9,764 nucleotides of DNA, from assembly GCA_023416175.1 (NCBI GenBank), contig JAEZIE010000013.1, forward strand, positions 1-9,764, written 5' to 3'. Shown in pieces: positions 1 through 6,176 of this stretch. The position numbers and the translations under genes are program-made. The notes beneath the pieces were generated by a model, which ran no database searches, was not told the DNA's origin, and saw nothing but the letters and a program-made list of their open reading frames with translations. Numbering within the stretch: position 1 is the first letter of the stretch; the number at the start of each line of letters is the position of its first letter. This DNA comes from Bacillota bacterium. Its GTDB lineage: Bacteria > Bacillota > Clostridia > Christensenellales > CAG-138.

Positions 1-534
1 GGGCAGGTTGCCTTGATGCAAGGGGAACGCATCGCTGGGTATCTCTGCAACGCAACAAATGCGCAGGCAGTAGAAAAGCTTCGGGAGTTGGGATTTACAC
101 AGGTGCTGCTCTCTCTGGAATTAAGCAAACCTCAGCTTCGGGATCTCATTTCACAAGCCGGCGCGGGCGTTTACGGATATGGCCGGGCGCAGCTGATGCA
201 GCTTTGGCATTGTCCACACCGGAGGGAAAACGGATGCGTGGGGTGCGATAGACAGCATACGCTCACAGACGGCGAAGGGCGCGTGTTCCCGCTTGATTCG
301 GTACAGGATGGAGCGGGCGGTTGCCTCAACCGCGTGCGTAATTGTGAGGTCATGGATATCTTGGACGTACTTTCTGAACTTCCGAGGCCGGAACTTGTGG
401 CGCTGGAGTTCGCTTATGAAACGGAGCGCGAAGTAGCGGATTGTGTACGCGCCGCACAGGAAGCGCTTAATGGCAAGAGCCCGTCTCGTCGCGGTACAAC
501 GCGCGGCCATTGGGCACGCGGGCTTACAACATAG
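1..534 (+). CDS. U32-family peptidase / collagenase-like protein, C-terminal part (5' truncated)
   Basis: The frame is open from base 1, so only the last 177 residues are present; the first in-window start (TTG at 13) is not the real one. The segment with YGYGRAQLMQLWHCP, then a Cys-rich stretch, then RVFPLDS matches the C-terminal part of the U32 catalytic region in collagenase-like proteins, which typically reads YGR-LPLM-HCP-C-C-FPL. Visible cysteines in this fragment are at about residues 71, 79, 82 and 108 (C-x7-C-x2-C-x25-C). Several U32 members (UbiU/UbiV, RlhA, TrhP) hold an iron-sulfur cluster on conserved cysteines and act in RNA or quinone hydroxylation rather than proteolysis, so the real reaction is open. 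The stop codon lies inside the ribosome binding site region of mutS2. A U32 gene just upstream of mutS2 is a familiar clostridial arrangement and supports the family call. The last 20 or so residues are basic, low in complexity and probably poorly conserved. Confidence 0.85.
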   Translation, partial: GQVALMQGERIAGYLCNATNAQAVEKLRELGFTQVLLSLELSKPQLRDLISQAGAGVYGYGRAQLMQLWHCPHRRENGCVGCDRQHTLTDGEGRVFPLDSVQDGAGGCLNRVRNCEVMDILDVLSELPRPELVALEFAYETEREVADCVRAAQEALNGKSPSRRGTTRGHWARGLTT

Positions 535-2894
535 GAGGAACGAGGGATAGTAGGGTATTATCGTTACTGGAGTTCGATAAAATAGTAGAACGCATCAAAG
601 GCTACACCGCGTCCGACGTCGGGCGGGGAAATGCCCAAAGCTTGCGCCCCGCGCAGGACCCGGGCCAGATCAACACGCTGCTGCAGCAGACGTCGGAGGC
701 GGAAAGTGTGTTCCTGCATGGCGGTCAAAGCCCAATAGAAGGGTTTACGGATGTGCGTCCCACGTTAAAGCGCATCCGCGCTGCGCTGTATTTGAGCATA
801 CGGGAATTGTTGGCGATCGCCCGGTGCTTAAAAGTCAGCCGCTCGGCGCGTGAGCGTTTGACACAGGGGGACGCGCCGACGCTACTTTCCTACATGGCTG
901 GCCAGCTGTGCTCCCATCGCAGCGTGGAGGAAGACATCGCCCGCTGTTTTGTCAGCGAGGAGGAAGTTTCCGACGCCGCCTCGCCGGAGCTTGCAAGCAT
1001 CCGCCGCCAGATGCGTATCGTCAACGAACGCGCGCGGGAAAAGCTCAACAATATGGTCAAAAGCACGACGTTCCAGAAATATTTGCAGGAGCCCATTATC
1101 ACCATCCGCAACGGGCGGTTTGTGCTGCCCGTTAAGCAGGAGGCGAAACAGTATGTCCCGGGCTTGGTGCACGATCAATCGGGCAGCGGGGCGACACTGT
1201 TTATCGAACCCATGGCTGTAGTGGAGCTGGGCAACGAATATAAGCGCCTTGTGAGCATGGAGCAGGAGGAGATCGAGCGCGTTTTAGCCTCCTTAACCGC
1301 CATGGTGGAGCCGTACGCGGACGAGCTGTATGAAAGCATCGGCATATTAGGCGAACTGGACCTGATATTCGCCAAGGCCATGTTTGCGCGGGAAATGCGA
1401 GCCATCCGTCCTGCTATCGCGCCGCACGCCCCCATTAAGATTATTTCCGGCCGCCATCCGCTCATCCCGGCGGAACGCGTGGTGCCTATTGACGTATGGC
1501 TCAACGATGCGTTCCAGACGCTCATCGTCACCGGACCCAACACGGGCGGCAAGACGGTTACGCTAAAAACCATCGGCCTGTTTACGCTGATGGCCCAGGC
1601 TGGATTGTTCGTACCCGCAGCGGAAGGAACAAAGCTATGCGCATTCTCAGAGGTGTTTGCCGACATCGGGGATGAACAGAGCATTGAACAGAGCCTCTCC
1701 ACATTCTCCTCCCATATGAAGAACATCGTACGCATATTGGAGGAAGCGGATGAAAGCTCCCTGGTTCTGCTCGACGAACTTGGCGCGGGAACCGATCCCG
1801 TAGAGGGCGCTGCGCTCGCCATGAGTATATTGGAGAACCTGCATGGGCGCGGCTGCGTTACGGCGGCGACGACGCATTACAGCGAGATCAAGGCGTTCGC
1901 GCTGACCCACGCGGGTATGGAGAACGCTTCCATGGAATTTGACGTGGACAAGCTTGCACCCACCTACCGCGTGTTTGTGGGTATTCCGGGTAAGTCCAAC
2001 GCGTTCGAGATTGCGCAGCGCCTGGGGCTATCTCTTGACGTGATTGAGCATGCGCGTGGTTTCCTAAAGAAGGAGGACGTGCAGTTTGAGGACGTCATCC
2101 AAAGCGCGGAAAGCCAGCGCCAGCGGGCGGAGCAGGAAAAGCAGCAAGCGACGCTGCTGCGCTATGAGACCGAGCGCCTGCGCAGCGAACTGGAGACCGA
2201 AAAGAAGCGCCTGGAAAGCGAAAAGGCGACCTTGCGCGCAAAGGCCAAGGAGGAGGCGCGCCAGATCGTGCGCCAATCCCGCGAGGAAATGGAACAAATC
2301 ATATCCGAGCTGCGTTCCATTAAGAGTTTGGATATGCGCGAGGCAGAGCGCGCCATACAGCATGCCCGGGACAAGGCGAGAAAACGTGAGGAAACGCTTT
2401 TAGACCCCCTTGCGCAGCAGGAGCAGAAGGGGAGTGCGCCCAAGTCCGTGAGGCCAGGCGACCGTGTGCGCTTAATCAACATCGGGCAGAACGCTACCGT
2501 GTTAAAAGAGCCCGATGCGCGCGGCGAGGTGCAGGTACAGGCGGGCGTTATCAAAATGATGGCCAAGCTTTCGGATATCCGCGTCATTGAGGAAACCGTA
2601 AAACCCGCTTCCGCAAGTACCAAGCTGACCCTTGACCCCACGCGCGAGCCCCCGGGGCTTTCTCTGGATGTTCGAGGTAAGATGGTGGACGAGGCGCTCA
2701 TGGAGGTGGATCGTTACTTGGACGATGCCGTGCTAAACGGCCGGACCGAGGTGCAGATTATCCACGGCAAGGGCACGGGCGCGCTGCGAAAGGGCATACA
2801 GGATTATCTGCGGCACCACGCCAAAGTCAAGACGTATCGCCTGGGAAATTACGGCGAGGGCGATGCGGGTGTGACGGTCGTGACGCTGAAATGA
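510..2894 (+). CDS. mutS2: Endonuclease MutS2 (recombination control / ribosome-collision rescue ATPase)
   Basis: This is a full-length MutS2 of 794 residues from the TTG at 510, or about 784 if translation starts near 540; B. subtilis MutS2 is about 785. Numbering from the TTG, the core and lever regions span about 20-310, including the family stretch NGRFVLPVKQEAK. The ABC-type ATPase has Walker A GPNTGGKT at 342-349, the conserved DIGDEQSIEQSLSTFSSHM at 386-404 and Walker B LVLLDE at 418-423. A long charged coiled coil runs about 510-640, followed by a KOW-like linker (about 645-700). The Smr domain (about 715-794) has LDVRG at 719-723 and HGKGTGALR at 752-760. In other bacteria MutS2 limits or promotes recombination, and in B. 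subtilis it splits collided ribosomes. All key motifs are intact. The start is uncertain: a good AGGAGG lies at 533-538, but no ATG, GTG or TTG follows it in frame, and the TTG at 510 has no visible ribosome binding site and overlaps the upstream gene by 25 bases. Confidence 0.96.
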   Translation: MGTRAYNIGGTRDSRVLSLLEFDKIVERIKGYTASDVGRGNAQSLRPAQDPGQINTLLQQTSEAESVFLHGGQSPIEGFTDVRPTLKRIRAALYLSIRELLAIARCLKVSRSARERLTQGDAPTLLSYMAGQLCSHRSVEEDIARCFVSEEEVSDAASPELASIRRQMRIVNERAREKLNNMVKSTTFQKYLQEPIITIRNGRFVLPVKQEAKQYVPGLVHDQSGSGATLFIEPMAVVELGNEYKRLVSMEQEEIERVLASLTAMVEPYADELYESIGILGELDLIFAKAMFAREMRAIRPAIAPHAPIKIISGRHPLIPAERVVPIDVWLNDAFQTLIVTGPNTGGKTVTLKTIGLFTLMAQAGLFVPAAEGTKLCAFSEVFADIGDEQSIEQSLSTFSSHMKNIVRILEEADESSLVLLDELGAGTDPVEGAALAMSILENLHGRGCVTAATTHYSEIKAFALTHAGMENASMEFDVDKLAPTYRVFVGIPGKSNAFEIAQRLGLSLDVIEHARGFLKKEDVQFEDVIQSAESQRQRAEQEKQQATLLRYETERLRSELETEKKRLESEKATLRAKAKEEARQIVRQSREEMEQIISELRSIKSLDMREAERAIQHARDKARKREETLLDPLAQQEQKGSAPKSVRPGDRVRLINIGQNATVLKEPDARGEVQVQAGVIKMMAKLSDIRVIEETVKPASASTKLTLDPTREPPGLSLDVRGKMVDEALMEVDRYLDDAVLNGRTEVQIIHGKGTGALRKGIQDYLRHHAKVKTYRLGNYGEGDAGVTVVTLK
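533..538 (+). promoter_or_regulatory. Strong Shine-Dalgarno AGGAGG at the U32/mutS2 junction
   Basis: AGGAGG overlaps the upstream stop codon (TAG, 532-534), a layout typical of translational coupling. In the mutS2 frame the codons that follow are ACG (540), AGG, GAT, AGT, AGG, GTA, TTA, TCG, TTA and CTG (567). None is a standard start at normal spacing. ACG at 540 would give the expected N-terminus but lies only one base after the motif. Confidence 0.6.
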
Positions 2895-2903
2895 ACCAAT
2901 CAT

Positions 2904-2941
2904 TCTCCGCTGAAAAGTCTGCCTTATTTTGTAAGCGGAGA
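2904..2941 (+). terminator. Weak inverted repeat just after mutS2
   Basis: TCTCCGCT (2904-2911) and AGCGGAGA (2934-2941) are perfect 8-base complements around a 22-base loop that contains TTATTTT. It starts 10 bases after the mutS2 stop, where a transcript end would be expected. No T run follows the 3' arm, so it is not a standard intrinsic terminator. It may instead stabilise the mRNA 3' end or be a partial signal. Confidence 0.3.
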
Positions 2942-2980
2942 GCGTCTCAGAAAGATTGCACATATTTGTATTTCCCTAAG

Positions 2981-3091
2981 GTATCGCCGCCTGCGGCGGC
3001 GCGTCCTCGGCGGGAGACGCCTCGGGCACTAGGCCTGCGGGCCGTCGCGATAGATTATTTTATTTAATAGCGGGAGGGCTTTGCCCCCCGC
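2981..3091 (+). repeat. GC-rich palindromic intergenic element (REP-like)
   Basis: Most of this element is far more GC-rich than its flanks, and it contains nested palindromes. An outer pair TATCGC (2982-2987) and GCGATA (3047-3052) encloses three inner hairpins: CGCCGCC-TGC-GGCGGCG (2985-3001), GCGTC/GACGC (3001-3005 and 3016-3020), and GGCC-TGCG-GGCC (3032-3043). The first and second share edge bases with their neighbours, so not all can form together. An AT-rich spacer (3050-3069) leads to another hairpin, GCGGGAGGGC-TTT-GCCCCCCGC (3070-3091), with nine pairs and one bulged A. The architecture resembles dispersed extragenic palindromes of gut Firmicutes. With a single copy in the window, repetition in the genome is inferred, not seen. 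Confidence 0.55.
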
Positions 3092-3186
3092 GCCCCCTGA
3101 GTACGGGCGCTCTTAAGGAAGGGGAGTGGGGAAACGTAGTTTTCCCAAAGAAAAAAATAATCGTCGGCGCTGAGAGCACCGATACC

Positions 3187-3215
3187 TTGAAATTCTAAAC
3201 AGGCTTATTGATATT
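3187..3215 (+). promoter_or_regulatory. Candidate sigma-A promoter upstream of the DUF523 gene
   Basis: TTGAAA (3187-3192, five of six matches to the -35 consensus) is followed after 17 bases by GATATT (3210-3215, four of six to -10). Transcription would start near 3222, directly at the hairpin at 3223-3249. A second, poorer candidate is TTGCGG (3259-3264), 17 bases, TAGTAT (3282-3287). Either would give the DUF523 gene a transcript independent of mutS2. Confidence 0.35.
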
Positions 3216-3222
3216 CTGCTCA

Positions 3223-3249
3223 CTGATAAGGTCCGTAGGATTTTATCAG
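3223..3249 (+). promoter_or_regulatory. 12-pair RNA hairpin in the leader of the DUF523 gene
   Basis: CTGATAAGGTCC (3223-3234), loop GTA, then GGATTTTATCAG (3238-3249) forms 12 pairs, two of them G-U. The G-U pairs exist only in the + strand RNA, since the opposite strand would have A-C mismatches; this suggests a structure acting in RNA. No T run follows, so it is not a terminator. If the promoter at 3187-3215 is used, this would be the very 5' end of the mRNA, a place where hairpins often protect transcripts from decay. Confidence 0.45.
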
Positions 3250-3327
3250 CGGCATTAATTGCGGTAATCCTGCAAAATTCATAGTATGTTTTCTGTTTCA
3301 CAGGCGCCGGATGAAAGGGAGTATGTT

Positions 3328-3762
3328 ATGATACTGGTAAGCGCGTGCCTCTGCGGTGTACACTGCCGTTACGATGGAAAAGCCAAGCCGGATGAAGAGA
3401 TCATGGCCCTGTTACGTGAGGGGAAGGCGATCCCCGTTTGCCCCGAGCAGTTGGGCGGGCTTCCGGTGCCGCGTTCCCCGGCTGAGATTATGGAAGGCGA
3501 CGGCGAGGCCGTATTGGATGGTTCCGCATGTGTCAGCAACCGCTTGGGGCAGGACGTGACAGAAGCGTTCATTGCGGGCGCTGAGGAAACGCTGCACATC
3601 GGCCGTCTATCGGGTGCACATAAGGCAATACTCAAAGCGAACAGCCCGTCCTGCGGCGTAGGAACCATATACGACGGTACGTTTTCCGGCGGCACCCGTG
3701 CCGGGGACGGCGTGGCGGCGGCATTGCTTAAAAGAAACGGCATAGAGGTAGAGGCGCGGTAA
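3328..3762 (+). CDS. DUF523 family protein, TudS-like putative [4Fe-4S] thiouracil/thiouridylate desulfidase
   Basis: This 144-residue protein has the usual DUF523 length. The start chosen is the ATG at 3328, eight bases after AAAGGGAG (3313-3320); the longer frame from 3286 adds 14 residues not seen in the family and lacks a ribosome binding site. Family hallmarks are ILVSACLCGVHCRYDGK at the N-terminus, CPEQLGGLPVPRSPAEI at 38-54, GQDVTEAFIAGA, and LKANSPSCG followed by YDGTFSGG and GDGVAAALL. Cysteines at 7, 38 and 109 sit in the conserved blocks and correspond to the three cluster ligands known in the DUF523 enzyme TudS, which removes sulfur from 2-thiouracil or 4-thio-UMP. The desulfidase function is inferred from family membership. 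The cytoplasmic protein has no signal peptide. It sits alone between an intergenic element and the two-component genes, 81 bases ahead, and probably has its own promoter. Confidence 0.9.
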   Translation: MILVSACLCGVHCRYDGKAKPDEEIMALLREGKAIPVCPEQLGGLPVPRSPAEIMEGDGEAVLDGSACVSNRLGQDVTEAFIAGAEETLHIGRLSGAHKAILKANSPSCGVGTIYDGTFSGGTRAGDGVAAALLKRNGIEVEAR

Positions 3763-3800
3763 CCCTTTATCGGCAGCGAATAATAACCGGAAAGAAACTC

Positions 3801-3822
3801 CCGCTCTCATTTTTCTGAGCGG
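3801..3822 (+). promoter_or_regulatory. Small hairpin ahead of the response regulator gene
   Basis: CCGCTC (3801-3806) and GAGCGG (3817-3822) are perfect complements with a 10-base loop that contains TTTTT. It lies six bases before AGGAGGG (3829-3835). There is no T run after the stem, so it is not a clear terminator for the preceding gene. It could stabilise or modestly restrain the leader of the downstream operon. I see no convincing promoter in 3763-3843. Confidence 0.3.
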
Positions 3823-3843
3823 ATTATCAGGAGGGATAGGCCT

Positions 3844-4530
3844 GTGGAAAACACCACCATATTGGTCATAGACGATGACCGGAACATACTCGAGATCATC
3901 AAGCTGTACCTTAACAAAGAGGGCTATTCCGTGCAGGTCGGCGAGCGCGGGGATACGGCGCTTGCGCTGTTCCGGGAAACCAAGCCCGCTTTGGTGGTGC
4001 TTGACGTCATGCTGCCGGGTCAGGATGGATGGAAGGTATTGCATCAGCTCCGGGAAGAGAGCGATGTTCCCGTCATCATGCTCACCGCCAAGAACGATAC
4101 GCTCGACCGCGTGCAGGGCCTTGATTTGGGTGCGGACGATTACATGGCCAAGCCCTTCGACGCAAAGGAACTGTTAGCACGCATCAAGGCAGTACTGCGC
4201 CGCTCTTCCGTGTCTGAGGCAGAGCGCGTGGTAAGTTTCCCGGGTCTTACGGTATCCTTGGAAAATTACGCGGTCACTCTGGATGACAAGGCCGTGGAGA
4301 TGCCGCCCAAGGAAATCGAGCTATTATACTTCCTGGCCGCGCATGAAAACAAGGTGTTCACCCGCGAGCAGCTGTTGGAGCAGGTATGGGGCTTTGACTT
4401 CTTTGGCGACAGCCGCACGGTGGACGTGCATGTCAAGCGCATCCGCGAAAAGTTGGGCGAGCGCGAGGCGTGGCAGATCAAGACCGTCTGGGGCGTAGGG
4501 TATAAGTTCGAATCCGCACGGGACGCTTAG
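3844..4530 (+). CDS. OmpR/PhoB-family response regulator
   Basis: This is a cytoplasmic two-component transcription factor of 228 residues, the normal length. It begins with GTG at 3844, eight bases after AGGAGGG (3829-3835). The receiver domain spans about 4-118, with acidic pocket D10/D11, phospho-acceptor D54 in VVLDVMLPGQDG, T81 in IMLTAK and K103 in AKPFDAKEL. The winged-helix DNA-binding domain spans about 128-224 and ends in the typical RTVDVHVKRIREKL and TVWGVGYKF. All catalytic residues are present. The kinase gene begins 17 bases after the stop, so the two form a cognate pair. Likely targets include its own operon and the htrA gene downstream, by analogy with CssR or WalR; this is inference. 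Full-length homology alone cannot separate PhoP-, CssR- and WalR-like roles. Confidence 0.97.
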   Translation: MENTTILVIDDDRNILEIIKLYLNKEGYSVQVGERGDTALALFRETKPALVVLDVMLPGQDGWKVLHQLREESDVPVIMLTAKNDTLDRVQGLDLGADDYMAKPFDAKELLARIKAVLRRSSVSEAERVVSFPGLTVSLENYAVTLDDKAVEMPPKEIELLYFLAAHENKVFTREQLLEQVWGFDFFGDSRTVDVHVKRIREKLGEREAWQIKTVWGVGYKFESARDA

Positions 4531-4547
4531 AACATTAGACGGACGCA

Positions 4548-6116
4548 ATGAGGAAGGATTTTTTTAAAACGCTGTTTTCCCGCATGCTGTCCACATATTT
4601 GGCCGTTATCCTCTGCTTGCTGCTGCTGATGGGGATAACGGTTTCCAATATGTTTAAAAACCAGTACTTGCAGGAGGAGGAGCAATCCCTCCGGCGGGAA
4701 ACGGAGAAAATAAACGCCATACTCATTGAAAAGTATGTTTTTGAGGAAAAGCGTCCCGTTGCGACCGAGGAGCTTTTGACCATAGCGCGAAAGTATGGCG
4801 CGCTCATTCAGATCATCGATTCTTTAGGCAACATCCGTTCGTTCTATGACGATATGGAGTCCGAGGAAAAATGGGGCGCTCTTGTAGAAGCACCAACGCT
4901 TATGGAGGGAAGCGATCCCGTAAGCATCACGTTGTCCGGACTTACTATCTGGCCTGGGGAAAGCGCCGTCAAGCTCCCCAATAAAGGACTTTTGAATTTG
5001 AATACCTCGGCAAATATAGCCCTTAATGCAGAGGGCGTGCTGCTGAATAACCTGTTTTCCGGCATGACGGATATGCCGACCATGACGCTCCTGCGTGCCG
5101 TCATGAAGGACGGAACGCCGGAAGGCGTGGTGCTCATGCACTTGGATATGAGCGCGGTCAACGCTTCCATCACCCAGGTATATCTTGATGTGCTGCTTAC
5201 CGCGCTTATGGCGGTGGCGGCCGCAGTGCTTGCGGTCTACTATCTGACCACCCGCATCACCAAGCCCATTACGGATATGAACAGCACCGTGCGGCGCTAT
5301 TCCAAAGGCGAGTTTGAAATAAGGCTTGACGACTCTGGATCCGACGAAGTCGCGCAGCTTGCAAAGAGTTTCAACGTCATGGCCAATGAGCTAAACGATC
5401 TGGAGCAGATGCGCAGAAGCCTAGTCGCCAACGTCAGCCATGAGCTCAGGTCCCCGCTAACTTCCATCAGCGGGTTTTTGGAGGCAATACAAGACGGTAC
5501 TATCCCCGAGGATAAGCGCGGGGAATACCTGGATCTTGTCATCGCGGAAACCAAGCGCATGACGGCAATGGTCAACAATCTTTTAGACCTGGCGCGGATG
5601 GACAGCGGCCAGTCTGCACTCAAGCTTACACGGTTTGACATCAATGAGCTTGCGCTGCGTACTCTCATAACGTTCGAGGCGCGCGTCAACCAGAAAAAGC
5701 TCGATGTCGAGCTTAGGCTGCATAAGCCAAACCTTTTTGTGGAGGCCGACGCGGATCAGGTCGCGCAGGTGTTAAGAAACCTCATCGACAATGCCATCAA
5801 GTTTTCTCCGGAAGGGAAGGGGCTTGAGATTGGAACCAAGCTTGTGGATCGCCGCATTGCGCAGATCTGGGTACAGGACCAGGGCTGCGGCATACCGGAA
5901 GAGGATATGCCGCATGTGTTCGAGCGGTTTTATAAGGTGGAAAAGGCGCATACGCCCTCCAAGCAGAGCGGTACAGGGTTGGGCCTTTCCATTGTACGGA
6001 GTATAATAGACCAACACGGGCAGGATATTTGGGTGGAGAGCAGGCCCGATACAGGGACCCGTTTTACGTTTACATTAAAACATAGCGTCATGCCCAATAA
6101 GGCAAGGCACGCATGA
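4548..6116 (+). CDS. Membrane sensor histidine kinase (HAMP-HisKA-HATPase)
   Basis: The 522-residue kinase has a basic N-terminus, a first membrane helix at about 13-32, an extracytoplasmic sensor of about 175 residues (about 35-210), a second helix at about 212-233 and a HAMP linker at about 234-287. The dimerisation and phospho-acceptor domain has H298 in VANVSHELRSPLTSI. The ATPase domain has the N box NLIDNAIKFS (411-420), G1 DQGCGIP (444-450), F box FERFYK (458-463) and G2 GTGLGLSIV (475-483). HAMP runs straight into HisKA with no PAS domain, unlike canonical WalK. The sensor segment around ARKYGALIQIIDSLGNI looks PAS/Cache-like, but I cannot assign a ligand. The ribosome binding site is weak (only AGACGGA-like bases before ATG), suggesting translation partly coupled to the regulator gene 17 bases upstream. 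It phosphorylates the neighbouring regulator by standard family logic. Confidence 0.96.
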   Translation: MRKDFFKTLFSRMLSTYLAVILCLLLLMGITVSNMFKNQYLQEEEQSLRRETEKINAILIEKYVFEEKRPVATEELLTIARKYGALIQIIDSLGNIRSFYDDMESEEKWGALVEAPTLMEGSDPVSITLSGLTIWPGESAVKLPNKGLLNLNTSANIALNAEGVLLNNLFSGMTDMPTMTLLRAVMKDGTPEGVVLMHLDMSAVNASITQVYLDVLLTALMAVAAAVLAVYYLTTRITKPITDMNSTVRRYSKGEFEIRLDDSGSDEVAQLAKSFNVMANELNDLEQMRRSLVANVSHELRSPLTSISGFLEAIQDGTIPEDKRGEYLDLVIAETKRMTAMVNNLLDLARMDSGQSALKLTRFDINELALRTLITFEARVNQKKLDVELRLHKPNLFVEADADQVAQVLRNLIDNAIKFSPEGKGLEIGTKLVDRRIAQIWVQDQGCGIPEEDMPHVFERFYKVEKAHTPSKQSGTGLGLSIVRSIIDQHGQDIWVESRPDTGTRFTFTLKHSVMPNKARHA

Positions 6117-6142
6117 GATAACGCTTAATACTTAATTGCAAG

Positions 6143-6157
6143 GCATGGGATAGCATG
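6143..6157 (+). promoter_or_regulatory. GCATG direct repeat with 10-base period ahead of htrA
   Basis: GCATG occurs at 6143-6147 and again at 6153-6157, one helical turn apart, in the 60-base gap between the kinase and htrA. OmpR-family regulators commonly bind direct repeats with 10-11 base spacing, so this could be a site for the adjacent regulator. The repeat is short, lies close to the ribosome binding site and has no clear promoter nearby, so chance is a real possibility. TTGCA (6136-6140) and TGCAA (6156-6160) also form a loose inverted repeat here. Confidence 0.2.
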
Positions 6158-6176
6158 CAAAGCAAAGGAGAGCGCC

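Noticed and set aside
1175..1822. 215-codon open frame on the minus strand inside mutS2
   Set aside because: It is a shadow of a GC-rich conserved gene: serine- and proline-rich, with no family motif, antisense to the ATPase domain.
2982..3052. tRNA-like branched fold of about 71 bases
   Set aside because: The size and branching suggest a cloverleaf, but there is no T-loop GTTCRA motif, no anticodon arm of proper size and no CCA end context. It fits a palindromic repeat better.
3119..3160. Hairpin GGGAAA/TTTCCC followed by a run of A, as a possible minus-strand terminator
   Set aside because: On the minus strand the T run comes before the stem rather than after it, and no minus-strand gene would need it.
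3113..3301. 62-codon open frame on the minus strand in the mutS2-DUF523 gap
   Set aside because: It starts with GTG without a ribosome binding site, has no recognisable motif, and overlaps the candidate promoter and hairpin of the DUF523 gene. It looks like chance.
3286..3327. Longer N-terminus for the DUF523 protein starting at 3286
   Set aside because: The extra 14 residues are not typical of the family, while the ATG at 3328 has a well-placed ribosome binding site.
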